NCBI RefSeq assembly: GCF_033100095.1 | Contig: NZ_CP136921.1 | Span: 1,024,501 to 1,088,500, forward strand | Reading direction: 5' to 3' | Length of the DNA: 64,000 nucleotides | Source of the DNA: Diaphorobacter limosus | GTDB lineage: Bacteria > Pseudomonadota > Gammaproteobacteria > Burkholderiales > Burkholderiaceae_C | Shown here: piece after piece, positions 8,481 through 16,823 of the stretch | How positions within the stretch are numbered: position 1 is the stretch's first letter | Layout of the letters: every line of letters begins with the position of its first letter | Notes under the pieces: generated by a model | Told to the model about the DNA's origin: nothing | The model's database searches: none | What the model saw: only the letters and a program-made list of their open reading frames with translations | Translations under genes and position numbers: made by a program

Positions 8481-9172
8481 AAACCTCCCCCCGTGTTCTG
8501 ATCGTCGAAGACGAACCGGCGATCGCCGAACTGCTGTCCGTGAACCTGCGCCACAACGGCTTTACGCCCATCTGGGCCGAGGACGGCGCGGCCGCGCAGC
8601 GCGAAATCGAAGCGCAGCTGCCCGACCTGATCCTGCTCGACTGGATGCTGCCGGGCCAGAGCGGCCTGCAGCTGGCGCGCAAGTGGCGCCTGGATGCGCG
8701 CAGCAAGGCCATCCCCATCCTGATGCTGACCGCGCGCGGCGACGAGCCCGACAAGGTCGCGGGCCTGGACGCCGGCGCCGATGACTACATCACCAAGCCC
8801 TTTTCCACCCAGGAGCTGCTGGCGCGCATCCGCGCCGTGCTGCGCCGGCGCTCGCCCGAGCATGGCGGCGAAAGTGTCAGCGTCGGCAGCCTGCATCTCG
8901 ACCCGGCCACGCACCGCGTCAGCTACGCCGGCCAGCCGCTCAAGCTCGGCCCCACCGAGTTCAAGCTGCTGCACCACCTGATGCGCCACGCCGAGCGTGT
9001 ACACAGCCGCGCGCAGCTGCTGGACAAGGTCTGGGGCGACCATGTCTACATCGAGGAGCGCACCGTGGACGTGCATGTCAAGCGCCTGCGCGAGGCGCTG
9101 GGCGAGGCCGCGGTGATGGTGGAGACGGTGCGCGGCGCGGGCTACCGCGTCACGGCCCAGGGACAGGCTTAA
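8477..9172 (+). CDS. phoB: Phosphate regulon response regulator PhoB
   Basis: Transcription activator of the Pho regulon, 231 residues. An N-terminal receiver domain has acidic residues EDEP, the phospho-acceptor Asp55 (LLDWMLPG) and the conserved Lys in YITKPF. A C-terminal OmpR/PhoB winged helix (about 135-228) ends with ERTVDVHVKRLREAL. It probably binds the two Pho boxes at 3596-3704. phoR follows after 52 bp that contain a dispersed repeat copy. Confidence 0.95.
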   Translation: MKTSPRVLIVEDEPAIAELLSVNLRHNGFTPIWAEDGAAAQREIEAQLPDLILLDWMLPGQSGLQLARKWRLDARSKAIPILMLTARGDEPDKVAGLDAGADDYITKPFSTQELLARIRAVLRRRSPEHGGESVSVGSLHLDPATHRVSYAGQPLKLGPTEFKLLHHLMRHAERVHSRAQLLDKVWGDHVYIEERTVDVHVKRLREALGEAAVMVETVRGAGYRVTAQGQA

Positions 9173-9175
9173 AAA

Positions 9176-9219
9176 TGATAGCTGCCTGCGCACTACCCTA
9201 TTGCCATAGAGGCATTTTT
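9176..9219 (+). repeat. Dispersed ~45-bp repeat, copy 2
   Basis: Reads ATAGCTGCCTGCGCAC, a loop, then CATAGAGGCATTTTTT. It fills nearly the whole gap between phoB and phoR, so phoR must be translated from a message carrying the repeat just before its start. Confidence 0.6.
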
Positions 9220-9224
9220 TGATC

Positions 9225-10661
9225 ATGTTCTGGCGCATAGCGATGCTGCTCATCGCCCAGCTGCTGGGCGCGGCCCTGGGGCTGTGGCTGGCCGGCGCCT
9301 GGGGGCTGGCGGCGGGCGTGGCGCTGGCCTCCTGGCTGTGCTGGGGCTGGGTGGCCTGGCGCGGCCTGCGGGTGCTGGCCTGGCTGCGCCAGGACGCAGC
9401 GGCGGGCCAGGCCCCGGCCTTGCGCGGCCCGCAGGGCCTGTGGGGCGAGGCGGTGGATCGCATGCGCCGCCAGCTGCGCCAGCGTGAGCAGCAGGCAGCC
9501 GCCAGCGAGGCGCGCCTGCAGGCCTTTCTGGCGGCGCTGCAGGCCTCGCCCAACGGCGTCATCCTGCTGGACGCCGAGGGCCATATCGAATGGTGCAACC
9601 AGACCGCGGCCGGGCATTTCGGCCTGGAGCTGCCGCGCGACCTGATGCAGTCCATCGGCAACCTGCTGCGCGAGCCCGATTTCAGCGCCTACCTGGCGGC
9701 GGGCGACTATGCCCAGGACCTGCTGCTGCCCGGGCGCGAGCGCAGCCCCCTGCAGCTGGTGCAGCTGTCGGTGCGCCTGCACCCCTATGGCGAGGGGCGG
9801 CGGCTGATGCTCTCGCGCGACGTGACGCAGCTGGAGCAGGCCGAGGCCATGCGGCGCGACTTTGTCGCCAACGTCTCGCACGAGATCCGCACGCCGCTCA
9901 CCGTGCTGGCGGGCTTTGTCGAAACCCTGCAGACCCTGCCGCTCGCCGACGACGAGCGCAGCCGCTACCTGGGCCTGATGGCGCAGCAGGCCCGCCGCAT
10001 GCAACTGCTGGTACAAGACCTGCTGACGCTCTCGCGCCTGGAGGGCAGCGCCCCGCCCGGCACGGGCCAATGGACCAGCGTGGGCGCGCTGCTGCAGCGC
10101 TGCGAGCAGGAGGCGCGCGCGCTGTCCGCGCAAATCACGCCCCCGGCCGCGGCGCCCCAGCGCCTGGTGTTTCCGCCGCCAGCGCAGCTGCAGGCCTGCG
10201 GCGAGATCGCCGGCAACCCCGAGGAGCTGCACAGCGCCCTGTCCAACCTCATCGCCAACGCCGTGCGCTACACGCCCGCCGGCGGCCTGATCACCGTGGA
10301 CTGGCAATGCCAGGACGACGGTGGTGCGCGCTTTTGCGTGCGCGACAGCGGCCCCGGCATCGCGCCAGAGCATCTGCCGCGCCTTGCCGAGCGCTTCTAC
10401 CGCATAGACCGCAGCCGCTCGCGCGACTCGGGCGGCACCGGCCTGGGCCTGGCGATTGCCAAGCACAGCCTGCAGCGCCATGGGGCGCAGCTGCACATCG
10501 CCAGCGTGCTGGGCCAGGGCTCGGCGTTCAGTGCCCATTTCCCGGCCCAGCGGGTGCGCGCGGCCGGGGTGAGCGCCCAGCCCCAGCCGCATCCCACTAC
10601 AGTGCAGGGCCAGGAGAACCACCGATGCCCAGCCTCACCCCAGCCGCTAACGAAGCCCTGA
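9225..10661 (+). CDS. phoR: Phosphate regulon sensor histidine kinase PhoR
   Basis: Membrane sensor kinase of the Pho system, 478 residues. Two hydrophobic helices come first (about 1-45), then a PAS domain (about 90-200), the HisKA domain with phospho-acceptor His219 (NVSHEIRTPL) and an ATPase domain with N, G1 (DSGPGI) and G2 (GTGLGLAI) boxes. I start at the ATG at 9225; a TTG two codons earlier is less likely. The 3' end overlaps cytX by 37 bp, which ties a transporter gene of the thiamine block to the Pho operon. Confidence 0.95.
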   Translation: MFWRIAMLLIAQLLGAALGLWLAGAWGLAAGVALASWLCWGWVAWRGLRVLAWLRQDAAAGQAPALRGPQGLWGEAVDRMRRQLRQREQQAAASEARLQAFLAALQASPNGVILLDAEGHIEWCNQTAAGHFGLELPRDLMQSIGNLLREPDFSAYLAAGDYAQDLLLPGRERSPLQLVQLSVRLHPYGEGRRLMLSRDVTQLEQAEAMRRDFVANVSHEIRTPLTVLAGFVETLQTLPLADDERSRYLGLMAQQARRMQLLVQDLLTLSRLEGSAPPGTGQWTSVGALLQRCEQEARALSAQITPPAAAPQRLVFPPPAQLQACGEIAGNPEELHSALSNLIANAVRYTPAGGLITVDWQCQDDGGARFCVRDSGPGIAPEHLPRLAERFYRIDRSRSRDSGGTGLGLAIAKHSLQRHGAQLHIASVLGQGSAFSAHFPAQRVRAAGVSAQPQPHPTTVQGQENHRCPASPQPLTKP

Positions 10662-11920
10662 CCCCGGTCGCCAGCCAGGCGCGCGTGTTTCACTGGCACG
10701 ACCACGCCTCGCTCTGGTTCAGTCTGGGCGTGGGCCTGCTGGTGATGCAGGTGGGCGCCTACCTGGTGCCAGCCTTGGGCACGCAGCAGGCGCTGCTGGC
10801 CATCGTCGCCGGCTCCGTCATCGGCGCGGGGCTGCTGGGCTGGGTGGCAAAAATCGGCTGCGACAGCGGCCTGGCCAGCGCGGGGCTGATGCATGCCGTC
10901 TATGGCCGCCGGTTTGCCAGCCTGCCCATCCTGCTGAACATCGTGCAGCTGGTGGGCTGGGGCACGTTCGAGCTGGTGGTGATGCGCGACGCCACCGTGG
11001 CCATAGGCCGGCAGTCGGGCCTGTTTGCCGCCGCCTGGTGGCCCGTGGCGGCCACGCTGCTGTGGGGCGGCGTGGTGGCGCTCTTGATCAGCGGCTCCAT
11101 GGTGCGGCTGGTGCGCCGCGTGATTGCGCGCGTGGCGCTGCCGCTGGTGGTGCTGTCGCTGCTGTGGCTGTCCTGGCAGTTCCTGTCCATGGCCCGGGCC
11201 CAGGGGCTGGAAGACATCTGGCAGCGCCGCGGCGCGGGCGGCATGGGGGTGATGCCGGCGCTGGATCTGGTGATCGCCATGCCCGTCTCCTGGCTGCCGC
11301 TGGTGGCCGACTACGCGCGCCATGGCGTCAGCGGCGCCGGCGCCCTGCGCGGCAGCTGGCTGGGCTATGCGCTGGCCAACATCTGGTGCTATTGCCTGGG
11401 CGTGCTGGTGGCGCTGACCCTGCCCAGCCAGGATCTGGTGACAGGCCTGCTGCTGGCCCAGGGCGGGCTGCTGGCGCTGTCGCTGATCCTCATCGACGAG
11501 GTGGACAACGCCTATGGCGACGCGTATTCGGGCGCCGTCTCGGCGCACAGCCTGCGGCCGGGCTGGAGCGTGCGCCGCTGGGGCCTGGTGCTGGCCGCGC
11601 TGTGCACGGGCCTGGCCCTGGTGCTGCCCATGCACAGCCTGGAGCCGTTTTTGCTGCTGCTCAGCTCGGTGTTCGTGCCGCTGTTCGGCGTGATCCTGGG
11701 ACGCCTGGCGTTCGGCGTGGCCGCGCCGCAGCGGCTGGATGCGCGCGCCGTGCACGGCCTGCCCGTGGCGCTGTGGCTGGGCGGCATTGCCTGCTATCAC
11801 CTGCTGCCGCGCGTGCTGCCCGGGCTGGGCGCGGCCCTGCCCACGCTGGCGCTGTGCCTGGTGCTGGCCTGGCTGACGCGCCCGCGCGGGGCGTGCTCGA
11901 CAAGACGAAGCACACATTGA
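10625..11920 (+). CDS. cytX: Putative hydroxymethylpyrimidine transporter CytX (NCS1 family), tail altered
   Basis: NCS1-family permease, 431 residues with about 12 membrane helices. It resembles CytX, thought to import the thiamine precursor hydroxymethylpyrimidine; its old neighbours thiD and thiOSGE support this. The first 37 bp overlap phoR. The last ~10 residues after LAWLTRPRG are atypical, and the DNA there runs into a cupin fragment. The native stop was probably lost when the island inserted and the present TGA lies in foreign DNA. Function may be intact because only the cytoplasmic tail is affected. Confidence 0.8.
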   Translation: MPSLTPAANEALTPVASQARVFHWHDHASLWFSLGVGLLVMQVGAYLVPALGTQQALLAIVAGSVIGAGLLGWVAKIGCDSGLASAGLMHAVYGRRFASLPILLNIVQLVGWGTFELVVMRDATVAIGRQSGLFAAAWWPVAATLLWGGVVALLISGSMVRLVRRVIARVALPLVVLSLLWLSWQFLSMARAQGLEDIWQRRGAGGMGVMPALDLVIAMPVSWLPLVADYARHGVSGAGALRGSWLGYALANIWCYCLGVLVALTLPSQDLVTGLLLAQGGLLALSLILIDEVDNAYGDAYSGAVSAHSLRPGWSVRRWGLVLAALCTGLALVLPMHSLEPFLLLLSSVFVPLFGVILGRLAFGVAAPQRLDARAVHGLPVALWLGGIACYHLLPRVLPGLGAALPTLALCLVLAWLTRPRGACSTRRSTH

Positions 11921-12039
11921 AACCCTTCGATGCGATCCTGCACCGTGGTACCAACCATGCCTGGATCAACCGCGGTACGCAGAAGGCAATGTTGATAGTG
12001 GTGCTCGTCGATTCGAGCGCCGGCTCATCGAACCGTTGA
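11895..12039 (+). pseudogene. Cupin-domain protein, 3' fragment
   Basis: In a frame different from cytX, about 45 codons read HTLKPFDAILHRGTNHAWIN and continue RGTQKAMLIVVLVDS before a TGA. This is the second half of a small cupin (the GTNHAW motif carries the metal-binding His). The first part is missing: the fragment abuts cytX directly, marking the left junction of the 11.9-18.1 kb island. Confidence 0.6.
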
Positions 12040-12057
12040 ATTGGGAAGGCAAGGTCG

Positions 12058-13080
12058 TCAGGTTCGATATTCGCTCGGCGTCTTGCCCGTCCAGCGCTTG
12101 AAGGCTCGGCGGAAGTTCGCAGCATCGCTGAACCCAACGAGTGCAGCGATGTCCTCCGTCGTCATCTTCGTGGTCTTGAGGTACTCAGCGGCCAACGACG
12201 CTCGCACGTCGTCGATGATCTGACCAAATGAGGTGCCCTCAGATTCGAGCTTGCGGCGCATGGTGCGCTCGTTCATGTGCACCATGGCCGCCACATCTTC
12301 CATGCGCGGCAGTTGCTCTGGACTCGCCATCAGGATCTGGTAGACCTGACCCGAGATGCCGACGGTGGTCTTGGCCTGGCCGATTAACCGCTCACAGGTC
12401 GCCTGCATGAGGGCCGAAGTGAGCTTGTGTGCCAGCTGAGTCGGTTGGTCAAGGATGGCAGCGTCGTAATGCAGCTCGCAGGTTTCGCTGCCGAAGTACG
12501 CCGGGCAACCAAGGTACTCCGCGTACAGGTGCTCGTGCGCAGGCGCAGGGTACGACAGCAGCGCGCGCAGCGGCCGGCATTCCGGGCCTGCCACGTCGTT
12601 CAAATGGATGGCGTGTTGCACCAGTTGCTGCTCGATCAGGAACTGAAACAAGTCGACGCTGAGTTCTGGTGCCACCAACCGTGGGAAGCTCCAGATGGCG
12701 GCGCCATCTTGCTCACGCCATTCGATGACCACTGTGGGCGTCGCAAGCTTGTGGTACTTGACGCCCTCGTTGAAAAAGTCGCGCAGCGTCAAGCTGCACA
12801 TCAACGCGTACCCATACATGCCATAAGCCGACAGGTGCATTCTCCGTCCAACCAGGAAAGGCGCGGCCGGCGTCTTGGACGTGCGCACGGCGTTCCGGCA
12901 AGCCGTGAAGTATTGACCGACCGACGTCTTGGTTTCCGGGTTCTCTACGTCGCACAGCGCCAAGCCTGTCCCCTGCAAGCTCATCTGTGAGGGTACGCCA
13001 AGTTCGGTCAGCGTCTCGACCAACGCTGCGAGCTTGTACGGCGCGTAGATTTTCTCGTTGATCCAGGGTTTTGCAGACAT
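12058..13080 (-). CDS. AraC-family transcriptional regulator (Arabinose_bd-type N-terminus)
   Basis: 340 residues. The N-terminal ~200 residues resemble the ligand-sensing domain of OruR/ArgR-like AraC regulators. The C-terminal ~95 residues are an AraC helix-turn-helix pair ending with AALVGFSDAANFRRAFKRWT. I choose the ATG at 13080 (MSAKPWINEK). It is transcribed away from the BKACE gene across a 277-bp gap and probably controls the degradation genes at 13.4-17.8 kb. GC content is visibly lower than in the flanking housekeeping genes. Confidence 0.85.
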   Translation of the reverse strand: MSAKPWINEKIYAPYKLAALVETLTELGVPSQMSLQGTGLALCDVENPETKTSVGQYFTACRNAVRTSKTPAAPFLVGRRMHLSAYGMYGYALMCSLTLRDFFNEGVKYHKLATPTVVIEWREQDGAAIWSFPRLVAPELSVDLFQFLIEQQLVQHAIHLNDVAGPECRPLRALLSYPAPAHEHLYAEYLGCPAYFGSETCELHYDAAILDQPTQLAHKLTSALMQATCERLIGQAKTTVGISGQVYQILMASPEQLPRMEDVAAMVHMNERTMRRKLESEGTSFGQIIDDVRASLAAEYLKTTKMTTEDIAALVGFSDAANFRRAFKRWTGKTPSEYRT

Positions 13081-13357
13081 CGATAAGGAGCCAGCGGTGG
13101 AGTTGCCAGGACAGGGGCAAAAGCGCCCGGTGCGCAGTATCACCGTCCTCGCAGGCGCGTACCCCTGGGTTTTTACTGACCCATAGATGTCCGGTATGCA
13201 CCCGCCATAGACCGGGAGCGACCTGTTTTACAAGCGATGCGACTTCTACGATTCGTGCCAGTTTGCAGCGATTGATCCGGCCACGTCGCATGACGTCCGG
13301 CCTCATGTATCGAGGCAGATGGAACCGCCAAACGAACCTCTGGAGACCGCGACCATC

Positions 13358-14299
13358 ATGGCCAAGCCACAAGACAAAGTCATCATCAGTTGTGCCGTGA
13401 CCGGCGCGATGCACACGCCGACCATGTCGCCGTACCTGCCCATCACACCGGATCAGATCGCTGAGCAGTCGATCGAGGCGGCCGAAGCGGGCGCCGCGAT
13501 CCTGCATCTCCATGCACGCAACCCGGTGGACGGCAGCCCCACGCCGGATCCGAAGATCTTCGACCAATTCGTGCCGCGCATCAAAGCGGCGACGGACGCT
13601 GTCATCAACATCACCAGCGGCGGCAGCACGCGCATGACGCTGGAGGAACGCTTGGCCTACCCGCTAATGGCCAAGCCCGAGATGTGCTCGCTGAACATGG
13701 GCTCGATGAATTTCTCCATCCATCAGGCCGCTCACAAGATCACGGATTGGAAGCACCCCTGGGAGAAACCGTATGTAGAGGGCATGGAAGACTTGATCTT
13801 TCGCAACACTTTCAAGGACATCAAGCACATCTTGCAGACCCTGGGCGATGGCTGCGGCACGCGCTTCGAGTTTGAGTGCTACGACATCGGCCACCTCTAC
13901 AACCTAGCTTACTTCATCGACGAAGGATTGGTCAAAGGCCCACTGTTCATCCAGTCGATCTACGGCATCCTCGGCGGCGTCGGCCCCGATCCAGAGAACC
14001 TGGTAATGATGCGCACCACGGCCGATCGGCTGTTCGGCCGCGAGAACTACCGTTTCTCCGTCCTCGGCGCGGGCCGGCACCAGATGTCGCTGCTGACCAT
14101 GGGCGCCGTCATGGGTGGCAACGTGCGCGTGGGTCTGGAGGACAGCCTGTACCTCGCCAAAGGCCAACTGGCGCACACATGTGCGGATCAGGTGCGCAAG
14201 ATCCGGCGCATTCTCGAAGAGCTGTCGTTGGAGATCGCCACGCCTGACGAAGCCCGCGCGATGCTGGGCCTTAAGGGCAAAGACAGCGTCGGCTTCTGA
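13358..14299 (+). CDS. 3-keto-5-aminohexanoate cleavage (BKACE) family protein
   Basis: BKACE enzymes split a beta-keto acid with acetyl-CoA into a CoA ester and acetoacetate. The 313-residue protein shows the TIM-barrel Zn motifs: ILHLHARNPVDG (His-x-His), SGGSTRMTLEERL, and the C-terminal GNVRVGLEDSLYL. The start at 13358 (MAKPQDKVIIS) has CTGGAGA upstream. It precedes a 3-hydroxyacyl-CoA-dehydrogenase-like gene by 12 bp. That pairing is typical of carnitine-type or related beta-hydroxy acid breakdown, in which the dehydrogenase makes the keto acid this enzyme cleaves. The substrate is unknown. Confidence 0.88.
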   Translation: MAKPQDKVIISCAVTGAMHTPTMSPYLPITPDQIAEQSIEAAEAGAAILHLHARNPVDGSPTPDPKIFDQFVPRIKAATDAVINITSGGSTRMTLEERLAYPLMAKPEMCSLNMGSMNFSIHQAAHKITDWKHPWEKPYVEGMEDLIFRNTFKDIKHILQTLGDGCGTRFEFECYDIGHLYNLAYFIDEGLVKGPLFIQSIYGILGGVGPDPENLVMMRTTADRLFGRENYRFSVLGAGRHQMSLLTMGAVMGGNVRVGLEDSLYLAKGQLAHTCADQVRKIRRILEELSLEIATPDEARAMLGLKGKDSVGF

Positions 14300-14464
14300 G
14301 CGAGGGCCGACATGCACAAAGCAATCTCCGTCACCGTGATTGGCGCTGGCCTGATGGGACACGGCATCGGCCAGGTGTTTGCGCGAGCCGGCCACGAGGT
14401 CGTGATCACCGATCCCAACGCAACGGTGCTCAACATGGCTCTGGAACGCGTGGAAGCCAACCTA

Positions 14465-15628
14465 GTGTAGTGTTCGATTCTTGATTGAACTTAAAAAGTC
14501 GGCTGGTATCCCATGCTCAACTGGAGCTTGAAAGGGAGCCAATCCATGCGAGTTGCGCCAAAGATCGAATTGACGGATGAAGAGCGTGCGGCGTTGACGA
14601 AGCTTTGGCGCTCGGGCCTGACGAGCGTACGTCTGGCGCAGCGCGCACGCATCATCTTGCTGGCAGACCAGGGCCTGAACAACAAGGATATTGCCGCGCA
14701 ACTGGGCATCGGTCGCATGCAGCCGGCGCGCTGGCGCGAGCGCTACCTGCAAGGCGGCATCAAGGCTATCGAGCGCGACTTGCCACGCGGCGCGCCGCCG
14801 GTAAAGGTGGACGTGGCCCAGCTGGTGCAGTTGACAACCCAGAGCAGCCCCGAAGCGATCACGCACTGGAGCACACGCAAGATGGGCACGCTGCTGGGCG
14901 TCAGCGCCAGCACCGTGATGCGCCATTGGCATGCGCACGGGCTCAAGCCGCATCTGGTGCACAGCTTCAAGGTCTCGCGTGACCCCCAGTTTGCCCAGAA
15001 GCTCGAAGACATCGTGGGCTTGTACATGTCCCCGCCTGAGCATGCCCTGGTGCTGTGCTGCGACGAGAAGAGCCAGGTGCAGGCGCTCGATCGCACGCAG
15101 CCGGGACTGCCCCTGAAGAAGGGGCGTGCGCAGACGATGACGCACGACTACAAGCGCCACGGCACGACCACATTGTTTGCGGCGCTCAACGTGCTCGATG
15201 GCCAAGTCATCAGCCAATGCCAGCAGCGCCACACCCATGTGCAGTGGTTGAAGTTCCTCAAGCAGATCGACCGCGAGACACCCAAGGACAAAACGCTGCA
15301 CCTGATCGCCGACAACTACGCCACGCACAAGCACCCGGTGGTGCAGGACTGGCTGGCCAAGCACCCGCGCTTTCACATGCACTTCACGCCGACCTCGGCG
15401 TCGTGGCTGAACATGGTCGAGCGTTTCTTTCGTGACCTGACCACAGAACGGCTGCGCCGCGGCGTATTCACCAGCGTGCCGCAGCTGGTGGCCGCCATTG
15501 ATGAATACGTGGCACATCACAATACCAACCCCAAACCGTTCATCTGGACCAAGAGCGCCCGCGACATCCTGCAGAAGGTCATTCGGGCCAATAGCCGATT
15601 AAGCTCCAAACAGAATGGAACACTACAC
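14465..15628 (+). mobile_element. IS630-family insertion sequence (1164 bp)
   Basis: The ends are inverted repeats: left GTGTAGTGTTCGATTCT, right (complement) GTGTAGTGTTCCATTCT. They are flanked by the duplicated dinucleotide TA (14463-14464 and 15629-15630), the hallmark of this family. The restored target reads CTAG, the preferred IS630 site. It carries one transposase gene and has disrupted a 3-hydroxyacyl-CoA dehydrogenase gene. Confidence 0.92.
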
Positions 15629-15631
15629 TAG
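14546..15631 (+). CDS. IS630-family transposase
   Basis: 361 residues. N-terminal helix-turn-helix domain (about 1-110, KDIAAQLGIGRMQPARWRER), then a DDE domain: Asp in CCDEKSQVQALDR, Asp in IADNYATHKHP, and Glu in LNMVERFFRDLT. I start at the ATG at 14546, which has AAGGGAG 8 bp upstream; an ATG at 14513 is also in frame. The TAG stop (15629-15631) lies outside the element: TA is the target duplication and G the next chromosomal base. The stop codon is therefore supplied by the CTAG target. Confidence 0.92.
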   Translation: MRVAPKIELTDEERAALTKLWRSGLTSVRLAQRARIILLADQGLNNKDIAAQLGIGRMQPARWRERYLQGGIKAIERDLPRGAPPVKVDVAQLVQLTTQSSPEAITHWSTRKMGTLLGVSASTVMRHWHAHGLKPHLVHSFKVSRDPQFAQKLEDIVGLYMSPPEHALVLCCDEKSQVQALDRTQPGLPLKKGRAQTMTHDYKRHGTTTLFAALNVLDGQVISQCQQRHTHVQWLKFLKQIDRETPKDKTLHLIADNYATHKHPVVQDWLAKHPRFHMHFTPTSASWLNMVERFFRDLTTERLRRGVFTSVPQLVAAIDEYVAHHNTNPKPFIWTKSARDILQKVIRANSRLSSKQNGTLH

Positions 15632-16443
15632 TCTCCGAGGGGGTCGATGTGAATCGCGTGTTGTGCAACATGCGCGTCGACGGCACGCTGCAGAGCGCGG
15701 TCGCTCAGGCCGACCTGGTGATCGAAGCTGCGCCCGAGAAGCTCGAACTCAAGCAGAAGCTGTTCGCAGACGTCGCCGCTGCTGCACCCAGGCATGCGGT
15801 GCTGGCCAGCAACACCTCGGTCATTCCAATCACGCGCATCGGCGAGGCGCTGGAGCCCCAGGCCCGCGCGCGGCTGGTCGGTACGCACTGGTGGAACCCG
15901 CCGCACTTGGTGCCACTGGTTGAAGTAGTGCGCACCGCTTACACCAGCGAAGAAGTGTTCGAACAGACGTTCGCCTGGCTGGCTGCCGCTGGCAAGTGCC
16001 CGGTACGCGTGCAGCACGACGTGACGGGTTTCATCGGCAACCGGTTGCAGCACGCACTGTGGCGCGAGGCCATCGCTTTGGTCGAAGACGGCGTGTGCGA
16101 TGCCGAGGCCATCGATCTGGTGGTCAAGAACAGCTTTGGCATGCGAATGCCGGTATTAGGGCCCATGGAAAACGCCGACCTGGTCGGTCTAGAACTGACG
16201 CGCGATGTGCACCGCGTGATGTTTCCGGATCTTAAGTGCGACAAAACCCCCTCGGCATTGCTCGGTCGCTTGATCGAGAAAGGAAGCACCGGCATGAAGG
16301 CCGGCCAAGGGCTGCGCGCCTGGACGCCCGAGCAGGCCCAAGAGGTGCACGCTCGACTGGCTGCGCACCTCATCCGCATGACCCGCGATTGATCTCTCGG
16401 TGCTTAGTTGCGCCAGAACGAACGAATAAACGTGGAGACACCC

Positions 16444-16696
16444 ATGCTGCAAGGTAAATCTACCCTGGTCACCGGCTCGACCAGCGCCATCGGCGCCGGC
16501 ACTGCAAATGCTCCCGCTGGCCATGGCGGCGCGCAACAGTGGCGATCTCGTGATCGTGCAAGCAGAGCGCATTGCGACGCAAGGAGCGCTAAACCCGCGC
16601 AAGGTCAAGATCTCCGGCGTCCTGGTCGACTGCGTCGTCGTGGATCAGACGGAACACCACGAGCAAACGTTCGGCACGTTCTACAGCGCGGCCTGA
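16444..16696 (+). pseudogene. Chimeric relic: 3-hydroxybutyrate dehydrogenase start fused to a CoA-transferase fragment
   Basis: Bases 16444-16505 encode MLQGKSTLVTGSTSAIGAG, the start of a short-chain dehydrogenase of the 3-hydroxybutyrate type. From 16508, in another frame, 62 codons contain RIATQGALNPRKVKISGVLV followed by DCVVVDQTEHHEQTFGT. That matches an internal segment of family I CoA-transferases (propionate/acetate type). Both genes are therefore truncated and joined by a deletion. Both would fit ketone-body or short-chain acid metabolism downstream of the BKACE reaction, which yields acetoacetate. Confidence 0.6.
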
Positions 16697-16823
16697 GGCG
16701 CGAAACAGGAGACAACTATCGATCCCATGCATGCCCGAATCAATCAATGGCGTTGACCTCGGGGTCAGCGTCGTCCTGCATCCACCGCTCTGCCAATTTT
16801 CACCTTTAGAGAGACATCCCAAA

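Larger units (their letters stand above)
14312..16392 (+). pseudogene. 3-hydroxyacyl-CoA dehydrogenase-like gene interrupted by an IS630 element
   Basis: Bases 14312-14464 give 51 codons with the Rossmann motif VIGAGLMGHGIGQVFARAG. Bases 15631-16392 give the remaining 253 codons, including SNTSVIPITRIG, GTHWWNPPHLVPL and FIGNRLQHAL. Removing the element and one TA copy restores an uninterrupted 304-residue protein (…EANLVSEGVDV…). It belongs to the single-domain-pair 3-HCDH family that includes carnitine dehydrogenase. The insertion is recent: no other lesion is visible. As it stands, only a 52-residue stub is made from the original start. Confidence 0.85.

Noticed and set aside
9590..10624. 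Longer cytX start upstream inside phoR
   Set aside because: The open frame upstream is a phoR shadow; the transporter homology begins after the ATG at 10625.
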